A stretch of 29,377 nt of DNA from a virus. The first letter of the stretch is position 1, and the number at the start of each line of letters is the position of its first letter. Where the stretch lies: the IMG/VR virus record IMGVR_UViG_3300044619_000125, positions 1 to 29,377 of that record; one strand, 5' to 3'. Under the pieces are notes generated by a model. That model was not told the origin of the DNA. It made no database searches and saw only the letters and a list, made by a program, of their open reading frames with translations. The translations under genes were made by a program, and so were the position numbers. This document shows, one piece after another, positions 1-6,867 of this stretch.

Positions 1-240
1 CTTAAAGTCCACAATTGCACCATGAAGCGGCGAGCTGTAGTACATTTGATTAAGCATTTCAGGATAAAGGTTGCCCTCCCCAAATCGGACCCATGATTCC
101 TGAACGTATCTACCATTGATGTATGGCAGTGTCAAGTTGCCTCTTCCTACCGGGAGGAATGGGGTGCTAAATGATTGATACCCCTCCACCATTTCGGGGC
201 CTTTTGGTTTGCTGTTAAATAGTCTTTCGTACCAAGCCAT
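1..240 (-). CDS. Portal protein, N-terminal part (second, divergent copy, cut by the window edge)
   Basis: The first 80 codons of the portal gene run off the left edge in frame. The protein is identical over these 80 residues to the start of the complete portal gene at 27954-29249, although the DNA differs at 14 positions, all silent. The ATG lies directly downstream of the 116-aa gene, with 2 bases between its stop and this start. In the circular genome this is the same gene as the right-hand portal, seen in another variant, not a paralogue. Confidence 0.9.
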   Translation of the reverse strand, partial: MAWYERLFNSKPKGPEMVEGYQSFSTPFLPVGRGNLTLPYINGRYVQESWVRFGEGNLYPEMLNQMYYSSPLHGAIVDFK

Positions 241-368
241 AGTTAGTCATATATTGATGTACCTGCAGGACCACTTACTACCATTCTACCCTCTTCAATA
301 ACTACTCCTGTAGTTTGTGCTATTGTAAGGGGCAAAACAAATGCAGTTGAGCTCTCATATACCTGGTA
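1..368. repeat. Left copy of imperfect terminal repeat
   Basis: Bases 1-368 match bases 29010-29377 with 20 mismatches and no gaps by direct comparison. The repeat holds the 5' part of the portal gene and the 3' part of the 116-aa gene. It shows that the sequence is circular, circularly permuted or terminally redundant, with a unique length of 29009 bases. Because the copies differ, they are not one exact terminal repeat; two strain variants joined during assembly is the simplest reading. Confidence 0.9.
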
Positions 369-593
369 AACGTACTGACCTTTCAAGAGTGCAATATCTG
401 TAGGCTCATCTAGAGTAAACAGGTTGTATCTTTCAGGGTAAGCACTCGTATCAGCAGATGTGAAGAGCTGTGGTGTGCTTGTGGTATTCATTTCATTGGT
501 GAATACAAACAAATAATGCGGTGTACTAACCGTAGTTACCTCTGATAGGGTAAGTACAAATTGATTAATAACACCTTGATCTAAGTATATCAC
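243..593 (-). CDS. Conserved phage structural protein of unknown role (116 aa)
   Basis: This small protein resembles proteins found next to virion genes in other Bacteroidetes phages; I cannot assign a function. It has no signal peptide or membrane segment and is rich in alternating hydrophobic and Ser/Thr residues, as expected for a beta-sandwich. It starts with GTG at 593, pressed against the AATATAGGT motif, and follows a terminator, so it probably begins its own unit running into the portal gene 2 bases downstream. The position between the tail-tube candidate and the portal suggests a virion or neck component. The partial copy at the right window end differs by one residue, Met to Leu, in the EEGRMVV segment. 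Confidence 0.75.
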   Translation of the reverse strand: MIYLDQGVINQFVLTLSEVTTVSTPHYLFVFTNEMNTTSTPQLFTSADTSAYPERYNLFTLDEPTDIALLKGQYVYQVYESSTAFVLPLTIAQTTGVVIEEGRMVVSGPAGTSIYD

Positions 594-602
594 ACCTATA
601 TT
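594..602 (-). promoter_or_regulatory. AATATAGGT start-codon motif, copy 1
   Basis: AATATAGGT on the minus strand directly abuts the GTG start of the 116-aa gene. It is one of five identical 9-mers found by eye, all at starts of virion-region genes. It could be a late-promoter element or a translation signal; the sequence alone does not decide. Confidence 0.55.
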
Positions 603-626
603 AATTTAGGTTTGTCAAATGTTCAT

Positions 627-656
627 AAAAAAAGCCCCACCATGTGGCAGGGCTTC
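627..656 (-). terminator. Rho-independent terminator after the tail-tube candidate
   Basis: On the minus strand AAGCC...CCAC and GTGGGGCTT form a stem with a small bulge and the loop ATG, followed by seven T. It lies 20 bases beyond the stop of the 177-aa gene and would end the head transcript before the 116-aa/portal unit. Confidence 0.75.
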
Positions 657-675
657 AATATAGAGAGGCAGGATA

Positions 676-1209
676 TTAAGGAGCAAGTACTGCTAATGCA
701 GCAGCTTCAGTAATCTCGTATGCAAGGTACTCATTCTCAGCTACCAAAGTAACTGCGTATTTAGAACCATCCGCACGAGCTGTTCCAGAACCCTCAGCAG
801 TTGCAGATACCTGCAAGTAAGGGAAGTACCAATATAAACCGTTTGCATCAAGGATGATAGCGGCTAAGTATTGCTGTCCTGAGCCTAGGATTTTGATAGC
901 ACGGGACTTTGCAGCCTCACGTCTATGGAATACTAGGTTAACAGTCTGAGTTACAAAAGAGCTACCATTCACTAAGTCAATGGTTGAGTCCTCTGTGTAG
1001 TTTGATGTGTTACGTCTAACGTAGAAGTTTTCAAACAATACAGGAGTAGCCTGAAGATTGATTGCTGTTATTGTCCAACCCGCACCCGCTGATGGGTCTG
1101 CAGGAACAATAGAAAGAACCTCATCTTGTTGGTTAATCCAAATACCATAAATACCTCCACTGTTGTTTAGACATGATTTTGCTATAGTTTCTAATGCTTG
1201 ACAAGCCAT
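676..1209 (-). CDS. Putative major tail (tube) protein (177 aa)
   Basis: The gene sits directly after the major capsid gene and is flanked by a terminator on each side, as expected for a highly expressed virion protein. Its C-terminal half (ILDANGLYWYFPYLQVSATA, then a GSGTARADGSKYAVTL stretch, about residues 118-155) resembles the segment in Bacteroidetes siphophage tail-tube proteins where the ligand-like GSGT...DG..Y.LTL pattern recurs. No signal peptide or membrane segment is present. Known: such proteins polymerise into the tail tube around the tape measure. Inference: the family assignment rests on this pattern and the gene context; another minor virion protein is the main alternative. 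Confidence 0.5.
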   Translation of the reverse strand: MACQALETIAKSCLNNSGGIYGIWINQQDEVLSIVPADPSAGAGWTITAINLQATPVLFENFYVRRNTSNYTEDSTIDLVNGSSFVTQTVNLVFHRREAAKSRAIKILGSGQQYLAAIILDANGLYWYFPYLQVSATAEGSGTARADGSKYAVTLVAENEYLAYEITEAAALAVLAP

Positions 1210-1219
1210 GGTTATAAGT

Positions 1220-1247
1220 ATTAAAGAGCCCCCTTGGTAGAGGGCTC
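1220..1247 (-). terminator. Hairpin terminator after the major capsid gene
   Basis: On the minus strand GAGCCC and GGGCTC pair around a 10-base loop and are followed by TTTAAT. The stop codon of the capsid gene is 12 bases upstream. The short T-run suggests partial termination, giving more capsid than downstream transcript. Confidence 0.6.
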
Positions 1248-1258
1248 ATGGTTATTTA

Positions 1259-2179
1259 TTAATTGTAGAAATAGATATCAGATGGGTTCACGAAGTTGAA
1301 ACCAACTTTCATGTTAGCACGAGTTCTGATGTAAGGCTCAGCAACAGTATCAGCTAAGTTAACAGCACGTAAATCAGAGCTATCACCCTCAGCATCGAAT
1401 GCGTAGATAAGGTTGTCTTTCAAAGTGATAACAAATTTGTTATTGCTCATTCCCGGGCAGATAACTATTTTGATACCTAAGTAAGTCAAAGATAAATCTT
1501 GAGTGATGTATGCTTGAGTGTTACCTGAAGCTACTCCTAATCGGTACATATTAACTAACTGAGTAGGCATAAAGATACGCAAGTCAGATGTACGAGTAGC
1601 AATAGTAGCAGGAAGTGCAGATAAAGCAGCAGATAAAGCAGCCTCTAATGCAGCAAAGTTAGCGATTGCAGGAGCAGTAGCAGGATTGATAACGTTTACA
1701 TCAAGACCTAATACTTTTTCATAACCATCACACAAAGCGAGTGTAGGGTTTAATGAAGCAGTGTCACCTTGCCAACGGATTAACTCGATGTTACCATTGA
1801 TTTTGTTAGCCATCTCACCCCAATAGAAAGACATGAAAGATGCAACAGAGAAATCTCCGTTAGATCCTTGGCTCATTTGAAGAGATAAGAAAGATTGCTC
1901 TAAGTCAAACTGACAGATTTGAGCCATTGCAGACAATGCACAAACGTCAATCTCTTTCGCATCTAAATCATCATTAGGAGCTGAGAAAGAACAGCTAGAT
2001 GGTTGTAAGATGTTACCGAAAGTAACAGTTGCTAATTTAGTCTTGTACTTTACACCTGGCAAAGTTCTGTAGTTGTCAGCAGTATCTTCACTCAAGTAGG
2101 CTTGAGAATAGAATGCCTCAGGGTTTGCTGCCAATAAAGCAGTTGGGTCGATTTGTAAGTCGAATTTTAATTTACGCAT
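1259..2179 (-). CDS. Major capsid protein (306 aa)
   Basis: Length, position right after the protease-scaffold gene, and sequence fit an HK97-fold major capsid protein of Bacteroidetes phages. The N-terminal region (residues about 20-60) holds a YLSEDTADNYRTLPGVK stretch typical of the extended arm. The C-terminal part (IFMPTQLVNMYRL, then the Y...G.KIVICPGM pattern, about residues 203-245) resembles the P-domain/A-domain end of this family, and a short Ala-rich linker lies at about 165-190. The gene begins 4 bases after the protease-scaffold stop and a hairpin follows its own stop. No catalytic motifs are expected. Confidence 0.8.
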   Translation of the reverse strand: MRKLKFDLQIDPTALLAANPEAFYSQAYLSEDTADNYRTLPGVKYKTKLATVTFGNILQPSSCSFSAPNDDLDAKEIDVCALSAMAQICQFDLEQSFLSLQMSQGSNGDFSVASFMSFYWGEMANKINGNIELIRWQGDTASLNPTLALCDGYEKVLGLDVNVINPATAPAIANFAALEAALSAALSALPATIATRTSDLRIFMPTQLVNMYRLGVASGNTQAYITQDLSLTYLGIKIVICPGMSNNKFVITLKDNLIYAFDAEGDSSDLRAVNLADTVAEPYIRTRANMKVGFNFVNPSDIYFYN

Positions 2180-2183
2180 GGTT

Positions 2184-3152
2184 TTATTTGTTTATAAATT
2201 TGTTTACACTAGAAAAACGTTGCTGTGCACTCATGGCCACAGCCTCACTCACCACCTCATCCTCTACCTCAGCAGATAGAACTTCCTCTAATTGGTTCTT
2301 AAGGTCAGCTATCATAGCAAGTAAAGCATTCATTTGCTCATCCATTACAGGCTTAACAATAGCAAGGATTGCCTCTGCATCAACTACAGGGTCAACCGCC
2401 ATTGTCTCTTCCTCTGCAGGAATTTCTGCTGTTACTGTCTCTTCTACGACAGTATCTTCTAGGGCTACCTCTTCAGAGGCCTCCACTACTTCAGCATCAC
2501 GTATCTCAGTAACCTCTCCGTCAACTACGACATAGATTTTACCCTCGATTAGATGCTCTCCATCAGGTAATTTGTTCATTTGTATATTGTTTGTTTGTTG
2601 CTCTTTAAGCTTCATCCCAAGGTATCCCTCTATGCTGAAACCAATCTGCTCTTGGCTAACTAGTTCTGCATAGTACTCTTTATCTGTTACCTGGGCCGTT
2701 ACCATCAATGTGCCCTCCGGTACCTCAATACCAAATGATGAATAGGCTTTGTCCTCCATTGGAGTATCTACTATCCATGCCTCAAGGACATAGGCAGGAA
2801 CTGTCTTAGATTGATCGTGCTCAAGATTGAATAAATCTCGGTTGACCATCTGCTTCATGAACTTGCCATGGATTAGCTCAATCTCTTCCTTAGTAAACTT
2901 GACATTGTACTCCTCTTTGCTATCCTCATCAAAGCGGTAAATCTCCATAGGTATCAAAGCAGGTGCAGTGATACGGTACTTTAACTCATCTGAGAAAAAT
3001 AAAGGTTTAGCTTGAGAACTGAATGCCATCCCCTTAACTTTGATTGCAGGTGTAGCTGTAAAAGCTATTTGCTCAATGCCAAGGTCCTCACCATTTTCAG
3101 CGTATGCTGGGTCGATAGTGATTTGATAGGTAGGGATATTCTTTTTTGCCAT
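2184..3152 (-). CDS. Prohead protease fused to scaffold (XkdF-like, Peptidase S78_2)
   Basis: The N-terminal 190 residues match XkdF-like putative serine proteases: LEHDQSK carries a candidate catalytic His112, and IGFSIEGY carries a candidate Ser173 followed by Glu175. The C-terminal half (about 205-322) is very acidic and then helical (VDAEAILAIVKPVMDEQ, LLAMIADLKNQLEEVL), as expected for a capsid scaffold. Known: such fusions guide capsid assembly and are cut away during maturation. The gene lies immediately upstream of the capsid gene. The ATG is 2 bases from an AATATAGGT motif, and a divergent plus-strand unit starts 44 bases away. Confidence 0.8.
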   Translation of the reverse strand: MAKKNIPTYQITIDPAYAENGEDLGIEQIAFTATPAIKVKGMAFSSQAKPLFFSDELKYRITAPALIPMEIYRFDEDSKEEYNVKFTKEEIELIHGKFMKQMVNRDLFNLEHDQSKTVPAYVLEAWIVDTPMEDKAYSSFGIEVPEGTLMVTAQVTDKEYYAELVSQEQIGFSIEGYLGMKLKEQQTNNIQMNKLPDGEHLIEGKIYVVVDGEVTEIRDAEVVEASEEVALEDTVVEETVTAEIPAEEETMAVDPVVDAEAILAIVKPVMDEQMNALLAMIADLKNQLEEVLSAEVEDEVVSEAVAMSAQQRFSSVNKFINK

Positions 3153-3154
3153 CT

Positions 3155-3163
3155 ACCTATATT
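3155..3163 (-). promoter_or_regulatory. AATATAGGT start-codon motif, copy 2
   Basis: The 9-mer lies 2 bases upstream of the ATG of the protease-scaffold gene, the only copy not touching the start codon. It sits in the 44-base divergent gap, back to back with the plus-strand TATATTTG box at 3174-3181. Confidence 0.55.
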
Positions 3164-3173
3164 AAAAAAACTC

Positions 3174-3181
3174 TATATTTG
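3174..3181 (+). promoter_or_regulatory. Bacteroidetes-type -7 box (TATATTTG) for the plus-strand unit
   Basis: TATATTTG matches the TAnnTTTG consensus exactly and ends 15 bases before the ATG at 3197, giving a short leader. The nearest upstream TTTG (3145-3148) is 25 bases away, slightly longer than the usual spacing, so the -33 element is uncertain. This box would drive the only two plus-strand genes of the genome. Confidence 0.5.
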
Positions 3182-3196
3182 TTCAAAAATTAAAAC

Positions 3197-3745
3197 ATGA
3201 TAACTATATTAAACAGGGAAATTCCCAACCAACTTGAAGAGCTAACCATTGAGCAGTTCGAAGCCATCACTGATATCAATAACAATCAGGAACTTGACCC
3301 TATTGATAAGCACCTCCAAGTGTTTGCATACCTAGGCATTCCTGAAAGTGAGTTTTGGGACTATGACGTTGCTGATTTTGTGGGGATGGTCAAAGAATTT
3401 AACTCTGCAGAACGCAAAGAATATCCAACAGTAGAAGAGCTTGAGATTGATGGATACATCTACAAGGCACAATTAAAGTTAACTGTACGGGATACTAAAT
3501 TGATTGAAAAGATAACACTCAAAAAAGAGAAAGGATATATCTCCGAGATGTTAGCAGTCATGTTCAAACGGGAGGACCTTACACCCACTGAACACTACAC
3601 AGATGCACACATCAAGCAGAAAGCAAAGCTCATTAGAAAACTGAATGCAGCTATATCCATTCCTTACGTTATGTTCATAGCACAAAAAATAGGACAGCAA
3701 GCCAATGATCAAGCTACCGCAGAATTGGAGCCAAGTAACGCTTGA
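3197..3745 (+). CDS. Putative tail assembly chaperone 1 (182 aa)
   Basis: This is a soluble, acidic, helical protein without signal or membrane segment. Its N-terminus (PNQLEELTIEQFEAI, then a segment with D..DFVGMVKEF) parallels the start of the next gene's product (PQNWSQVTLEQFIEF ... DVDELAELVAEAKW), so the two are probably related. Two overlapping related proteins near the tail-tube and tape-measure genes fit tail assembly chaperones, which bind the tape measure before tube assembly. The gene overlaps the next by 41 bases in the +1 frame. I see no homopolymeric slippery site in the overlap. It has its own promoter on the strand opposite to all other genes. The function is inferred from context. 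Confidence 0.5.
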   Translation: MITILNREIPNQLEELTIEQFEAITDINNNQELDPIDKHLQVFAYLGIPESEFWDYDVADFVGMVKEFNSAERKEYPTVEELEIDGYIYKAQLKLTVRDTKLIEKITLKKEKGYISEMLAVMFKREDLTPTEHYTDAHIKQKAKLIRKLNAAISIPYVMFIAQKIGQQANDQATAELEPSNA

Positions 3746-4445
3746 GCAGTTCATTGAATTTAGTGGCATAGATAGAGAACAGGGAGCCTACCACTACAAC
3801 AGTGAGGCTCTCTCTATTTTATCAGATGAGCCCATTGAGGTCATTGAGGATATGGATGTGGATGAGTTGGCAGAACTTGTAGCAGAGGCCAAGTGGTGTA
3901 CATCCGAGCCATCCAAAAGATATAAGCATGAACTGCTTGGCATGAAGTTCAAACCATTCAACAAGCTAACCCTGTATGAGTACATTGACCTGGACTATTT
4001 CTTTAGTGATAACTACATAACCAATCTTGACAAGGTATGTGCTATCTGCTACCGGCACAGCAAGGTAAATGAATGGGGTGATGAGGTCCTTGAGCCCTAT
4101 GAGTTTGACTGCAACATTAGAGCAGAGAAATTTCATGACCTACCAATCACCGATGTGTATGGTATTGTGCATGAGTTCATGAAGTACAGGGAGGACTTTC
4201 TTAAAAAGTATGAGAACTTATTTAGTGGTGACCTTGATGAGGACCTTAGTGATGAGGAACGCAGGGAGATGGACCCTGAAGAAATCAAAGAAATTGAGAA
4301 AGAACAGGCTCAAGCTAAGTGGTCATGGGAGCAAACCATCTACGGGTTGACCAATGGGGATATAACAAAGAGTGATAAGGTTGGTGCCCTACCACTCATC
4401 TATGTGTTCAATGTTTTGTCTATGAAGAAAGAGTTAGACATCTAA
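3705..4445 (+). CDS. Putative tail assembly chaperone 2 (246 aa)
   Basis: The first 60 residues resemble those of the upstream plus-strand gene (KLPQNWSQVTLEQFIEF followed by an acidic helical region), and the rest is a longer acidic, Trp/Tyr-rich extension with SGDLDEDLSDEERREMDPEE at about residues 174-193. The ATG at 3705 lies inside the 3' end of the preceding gene, suggesting coupled translation; a stop at 3690 in this frame limits any frameshift product to the last 50 bases of the first gene. The 3' end overlaps by 12 bases the 3' end of the minus-strand 156-aa gene. Chaperone assignment is inferred from pairing and position; a minor virion protein is an alternative. Confidence 0.5.
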   Translation: MIKLPQNWSQVTLEQFIEFSGIDREQGAYHYNSEALSILSDEPIEVIEDMDVDELAELVAEAKWCTSEPSKRYKHELLGMKFKPFNKLTLYEYIDLDYFFSDNYITNLDKVCAICYRHSKVNEWGDEVLEPYEFDCNIRAEKFHDLPITDVYGIVHEFMKYREDFLKKYENLFSGDLDEDLSDEERREMDPEEIKEIEKEQAQAKWSWEQTIYGLTNGDITKSDKVGALPLIYVFNVLSMKKELDI

Positions 4446-4904
4446 TGGGAAGCCCTGCTGAAATCCTGCAGGAGGGTCAAGAGCTTCAAATGTGTACACA
4501 AGTTTGTACTGTCTTTCAAGCACCTCAACTGCTTGGACCAATGGATACTTTTTTGTAATCCATTCAGTGTACTGTCGATATATTTCAGCAACAAGTCCAG
4601 CCTCCATCATTGCATCTGTAAATTGTGCAACGAAATCTCTAGGAGCAATTGAGCCACCATTCGGCCCATAGGCATTAGCTGTTTGTGGCACCCCATTATT
4701 CAGGAAGATAAAATAGTACATGGCCACAATTTGTATCTCAAGTTTTTGAAAGCCTGTTACCTTGGCATTGATACGCACACTTTCTACAAGTGTACCCTCA
4801 CCATCTACTACCTCGTTTCTAATTATTCTCTTGAGGATGGTAGCCATCTTCCTACGTGTAGGATATAGGATGTTAAACTCTCCTGTGTTTGCGTATCTAG
4901 CCAT
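4434..4904 (-). CDS. Putative neck or tail-completion protein (156 aa)
   Basis: The protein is soluble. Its middle part, YYFIFLNNGVPQ followed some 15 residues later by IAPRDFVAQF (about residues 63-93), recalls the fLe.GT...i.aRPFl pattern of HK97 gp10-like tail-completion proteins, though weakly. It follows the 47-aa gene with an 8-base overlap, continuing the tail-fibre unit, and is the last minus-strand gene before the plus-strand island. The assignment is tentative. Confidence 0.4.
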   Translation of the reverse strand: MARYANTGEFNILYPTRRKMATILKRIIRNEVVDGEGTLVESVRINAKVTGFQKLEIQIVAMYYFIFLNNGVPQTANAYGPNGGSIAPRDFVAQFTDAMMEAGLVAEIYRQYTEWITKKYPLVQAVEVLERQYKLVYTFEALDPPAGFQQGFPLDV

Positions 4905-5040
4905 TGATTAATTCTTTATATATATCCATTGTATCATCTATTAGAATAATACCCTTATCCGTTTCAACATGAAGCTGAGTATCACTAACCACCTCAATAG
5001 GGCCTGTGATTGTGTAATCTATTCCATTGTGATTAAACAT
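4897..5040 (-). CDS. Small conserved-context protein (47 aa)
   Basis: An ATG at 5040 overlaps the end of the tail-fibre gene by 8 bases and the frame closes with TAG at 4897, overlapping the start of the 156-aa gene by 8 bases. The product starts MFNHNGIDYTITGPIEVV and is acidic, with two VxxxTDxGIILI-like beta stretches and no membrane segment. The double overlap fills an otherwise empty 128-base gap and is the usual spacing in this genome, which argues for a real gene. The function is unknown; being next to the fibre, it may be a small virion or fibre-associated protein. Confidence 0.6.
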   Translation of the reverse strand: MFNHNGIDYTITGPIEVVSDTQLHVETDKGIILIDDTMDIYKELING

Positions 5041-6394
5041 ACGCAAATACTTTATACATATCTATGTTAGCTACATCGGCAATGTTTTGACATTGCATAG
5101 TAAATAATATATATTGGTTAACTGTTCTATTGAATGCAGTGGTTTGTATAGTGGTACCTGGATTATATTCAATTGTATTTCCTCCTGTTGCCCTAAGACT
5201 TGTGCCATCATAGCTATAGTTACGCTCGCAGTAAAGTATGAACTGCCCAGCATTGAAACTAAATATACCACTAATTAATGTGGCACCTGTTAAGCTGTTG
5301 GTAGTGTTGAAGTAGATACGTCCATACATCTGCCCTACATTGCCTGATTGTCGGTACATCCTAAATACTACCTGCAGGATATTGTTGCTGTTTAATGTAT
5401 TGGCAGGGATGAGTAATGAGTGACATATAGTAATTGCGTTACCTGTAGTAGGGGTGCCTAGTATTCCACTATATCCCATTAGCCTGGGGCCGATGGTTAA
5501 ATTCCCACTACCTAGCAGTGAGTTGTTGTTCACCGTTTTGATGTTGGTACCTGATACCAATGCATCCTGCTTAGCGTTGAATGTACTCCAATTAGCACTG
5601 CTCAATGCACCCCTGTTGGTAGCGGATGCTGTGGGTATATTGAATGCATGATTGCTACCGCTAGATACCACGTTGAAGTCAGTACCTGTAGTGCCTGTGC
5701 TAATGGTCTGCACATCCGCACTCAATCCATTCAATGCAGTCATGCCTGTTCCTGCTATGATACCTGCTTGTTGAGTTACGGTAAAGATAGCTGATGCTGT
5801 TGCAGGAGGAGGGCTTCCTGCAGGATAGAACTCCATGGTAACATCCAAGCTAGTTGCACTCCAATACAGCTCGTAGTAATCACCACCTACTGCATCGAGT
5901 ATGTAGTTCCATGATGTTATCACATGACCAGGACCACCACCATGAGATGATACTACAGCGACAAAGCCTGCACTACCATCTACGTCAACACCATTCTTTC
6001 TTAACCATATAGTTACATCATGAGTCTTGACATCTATGTTTTGATATTGAAAAGAGAATTGAAGATTGTATATCCCTGTGTTAGCTATGGTTATTTCAGT
6101 GTCACTCACTACAGTTACCCCATTGCTGTAGTCCATTGTTCTGAACTTAGTAGGTTGACCTACATTAACAGCAACTAATGGCTGTGTGATGTCATCCTGG
6201 TATTGTGCATAGTAACCTACTGCACCACCACCGCCACCACCTGCTCCATCAATGATTTGTTGACCGGTGATAACTGTGTTCACAGGCAAGCCACCCACTA
6301 TCATGGTACATTCTAGTAAATCAGTAGGCTGTAAATCTCCTGTGTGAGGTGTGAGGGTTGGTCTCCAATCACCCCACCAATTTGGTGCACTCAT
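5033..6394 (-). CDS. Tail fibre / receptor-binding protein with jelly-roll-like domain (453 aa)
   Basis: After an N-terminal part (1-50) and a glycine linker (GAGGGGGG, about 50-57), residues about 70-205 look like a C1q/TNF-type jelly-roll: TGIYNLQFSFQYQN, TIWLRKNGVDV, GDYYELYWSAT. Residues about 260-300 carry two motifs common in phage tail fibres, NRGALSSANWSTFNAKQ and TVNNNSLLGSGNLTI, and the C-terminal 150 residues are beta-rich and probably form the distal tip. Known: such proteins bind host surface receptors. The ATG abuts an AATATAGGT motif, so the fibre may head its own unit. Chaperone activity is not evident here. Confidence 0.7.
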   Translation of the reverse strand: MSAPNWWGDWRPTLTPHTGDLQPTDLLECTMIVGGLPVNTVITGQQIIDGAGGGGGGAVGYYAQYQDDITQPLVAVNVGQPTKFRTMDYSNGVTVVSDTEITIANTGIYNLQFSFQYQNIDVKTHDVTIWLRKNGVDVDGSAGFVAVVSSHGGGPGHVITSWNYILDAVGGDYYELYWSATSLDVTMEFYPAGSPPPATASAIFTVTQQAGIIAGTGMTALNGLSADVQTISTGTTGTDFNVVSSGSNHAFNIPTASATNRGALSSANWSTFNAKQDALVSGTNIKTVNNNSLLGSGNLTIGPRLMGYSGILGTPTTGNAITICHSLLIPANTLNSNNILQVVFRMYRQSGNVGQMYGRIYFNTTNSLTGATLISGIFSFNAGQFILYCERNYSYDGTSLRATGGNTIEYNPGTTIQTTAFNRTVNQYILFTMQCQNIADVANIDMYKVFAYV

Positions 6395-6403
6395 ACCTAT
6401 ATT
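6395..6403 (-). promoter_or_regulatory. AATATAGGT start-codon motif, copy 3
   Basis: The motif directly abuts the ATG of the tail-fibre gene, within a 29-base gap. A CAGGAGGT Shine-Dalgarno-like run lies about 17 bases upstream of the ATG, too far for a standard ribosome site. Confidence 0.55.
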
Positions 6404-6423
6404 ATTTTAACCTCCTGAAATGT

Positions 6424-6867
6424 TTAATTACCTGATAGAGGAACAGCACAGTCAGTCCAATCATTGACGGTTAGTGTAATGTTCATAACATATCCTGCAG
6501 CGTAGTCAAGTAGATCGTTGTTCAATGCCTGGAATGATGGCACCCCCACCACGTCAAAGGCATAGTCAGTACCATCCATGTAGTAAACATACAGGTCATT
6601 CAATATCTGCTGTGTATCACTAAGGATTGTAATGATGTTAGCCCTATCTTTTTGGATGATGTCAAAGCAATAGATGTCAAAGTTAAACTCGCTTGTATTC
6701 TCAGTAGGGATAACACTAACAGGCACCACAAAAACAATAGGATATTTCTCATCCTTAGTAGCGAAGTTGTATAGCTGTTCCTTGAAGTCACTGCCTACTT
6801 TCTTAACCTGCAAATGGTTAGTATAGAACAGCTCGATGTGGTCAATGATTGCTTGTAGTGAGTTCAT
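6424..6867 (-). CDS. Putative tail terminator-like protein (147 aa)
   Basis: The layout fits a family of tail-terminator-like proteins common in Bacteroidetes phages: an N-terminal helix (SLQAIIDHIELFYTNHL), a YPIVFVVPVSVIP strand near residue 43, FDIYCFDIIQKDRAN, a helix with ILSDTQQILNDLY, and a C-terminal beta pair. Known: terminators cap the tail tube and set its length together with the tape measure. The ATG overlaps the stop of the tape-measure gene by one base. The assignment is from pattern and position and is moderately secure. Confidence 0.5.
   Translation of the reverse strand: MNSLQAIIDHIELFYTNHLQVKKVGSDFKEQLYNFATKDEKYPIVFVVPVSVIPTENTSEFNFDIYCFDIIQKDRANIITILSDTQQILNDLYVYYMDGTDYAFDVVGVPSFQALNNDLLDYAAGYVMNITLTVNDWTDCAVPLSGN

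Noticed and set aside
2113-2535. 140-codon plus-strand Ser/Thr-rich frame
   Set aside because: Antisense to the acidic scaffold part of the protease gene and to the capsid start; low-complexity Ser/Thr composition is the mirror of Glu/Val codons.
3660-3745. Programmed frameshift joining the two plus-strand genes
   Set aside because: The second frame is closed by stops at 3678 and 3690, only about 50 bases remain for a shift, and no slippery homopolymer lies there; the second gene has its own ATG at 3705.
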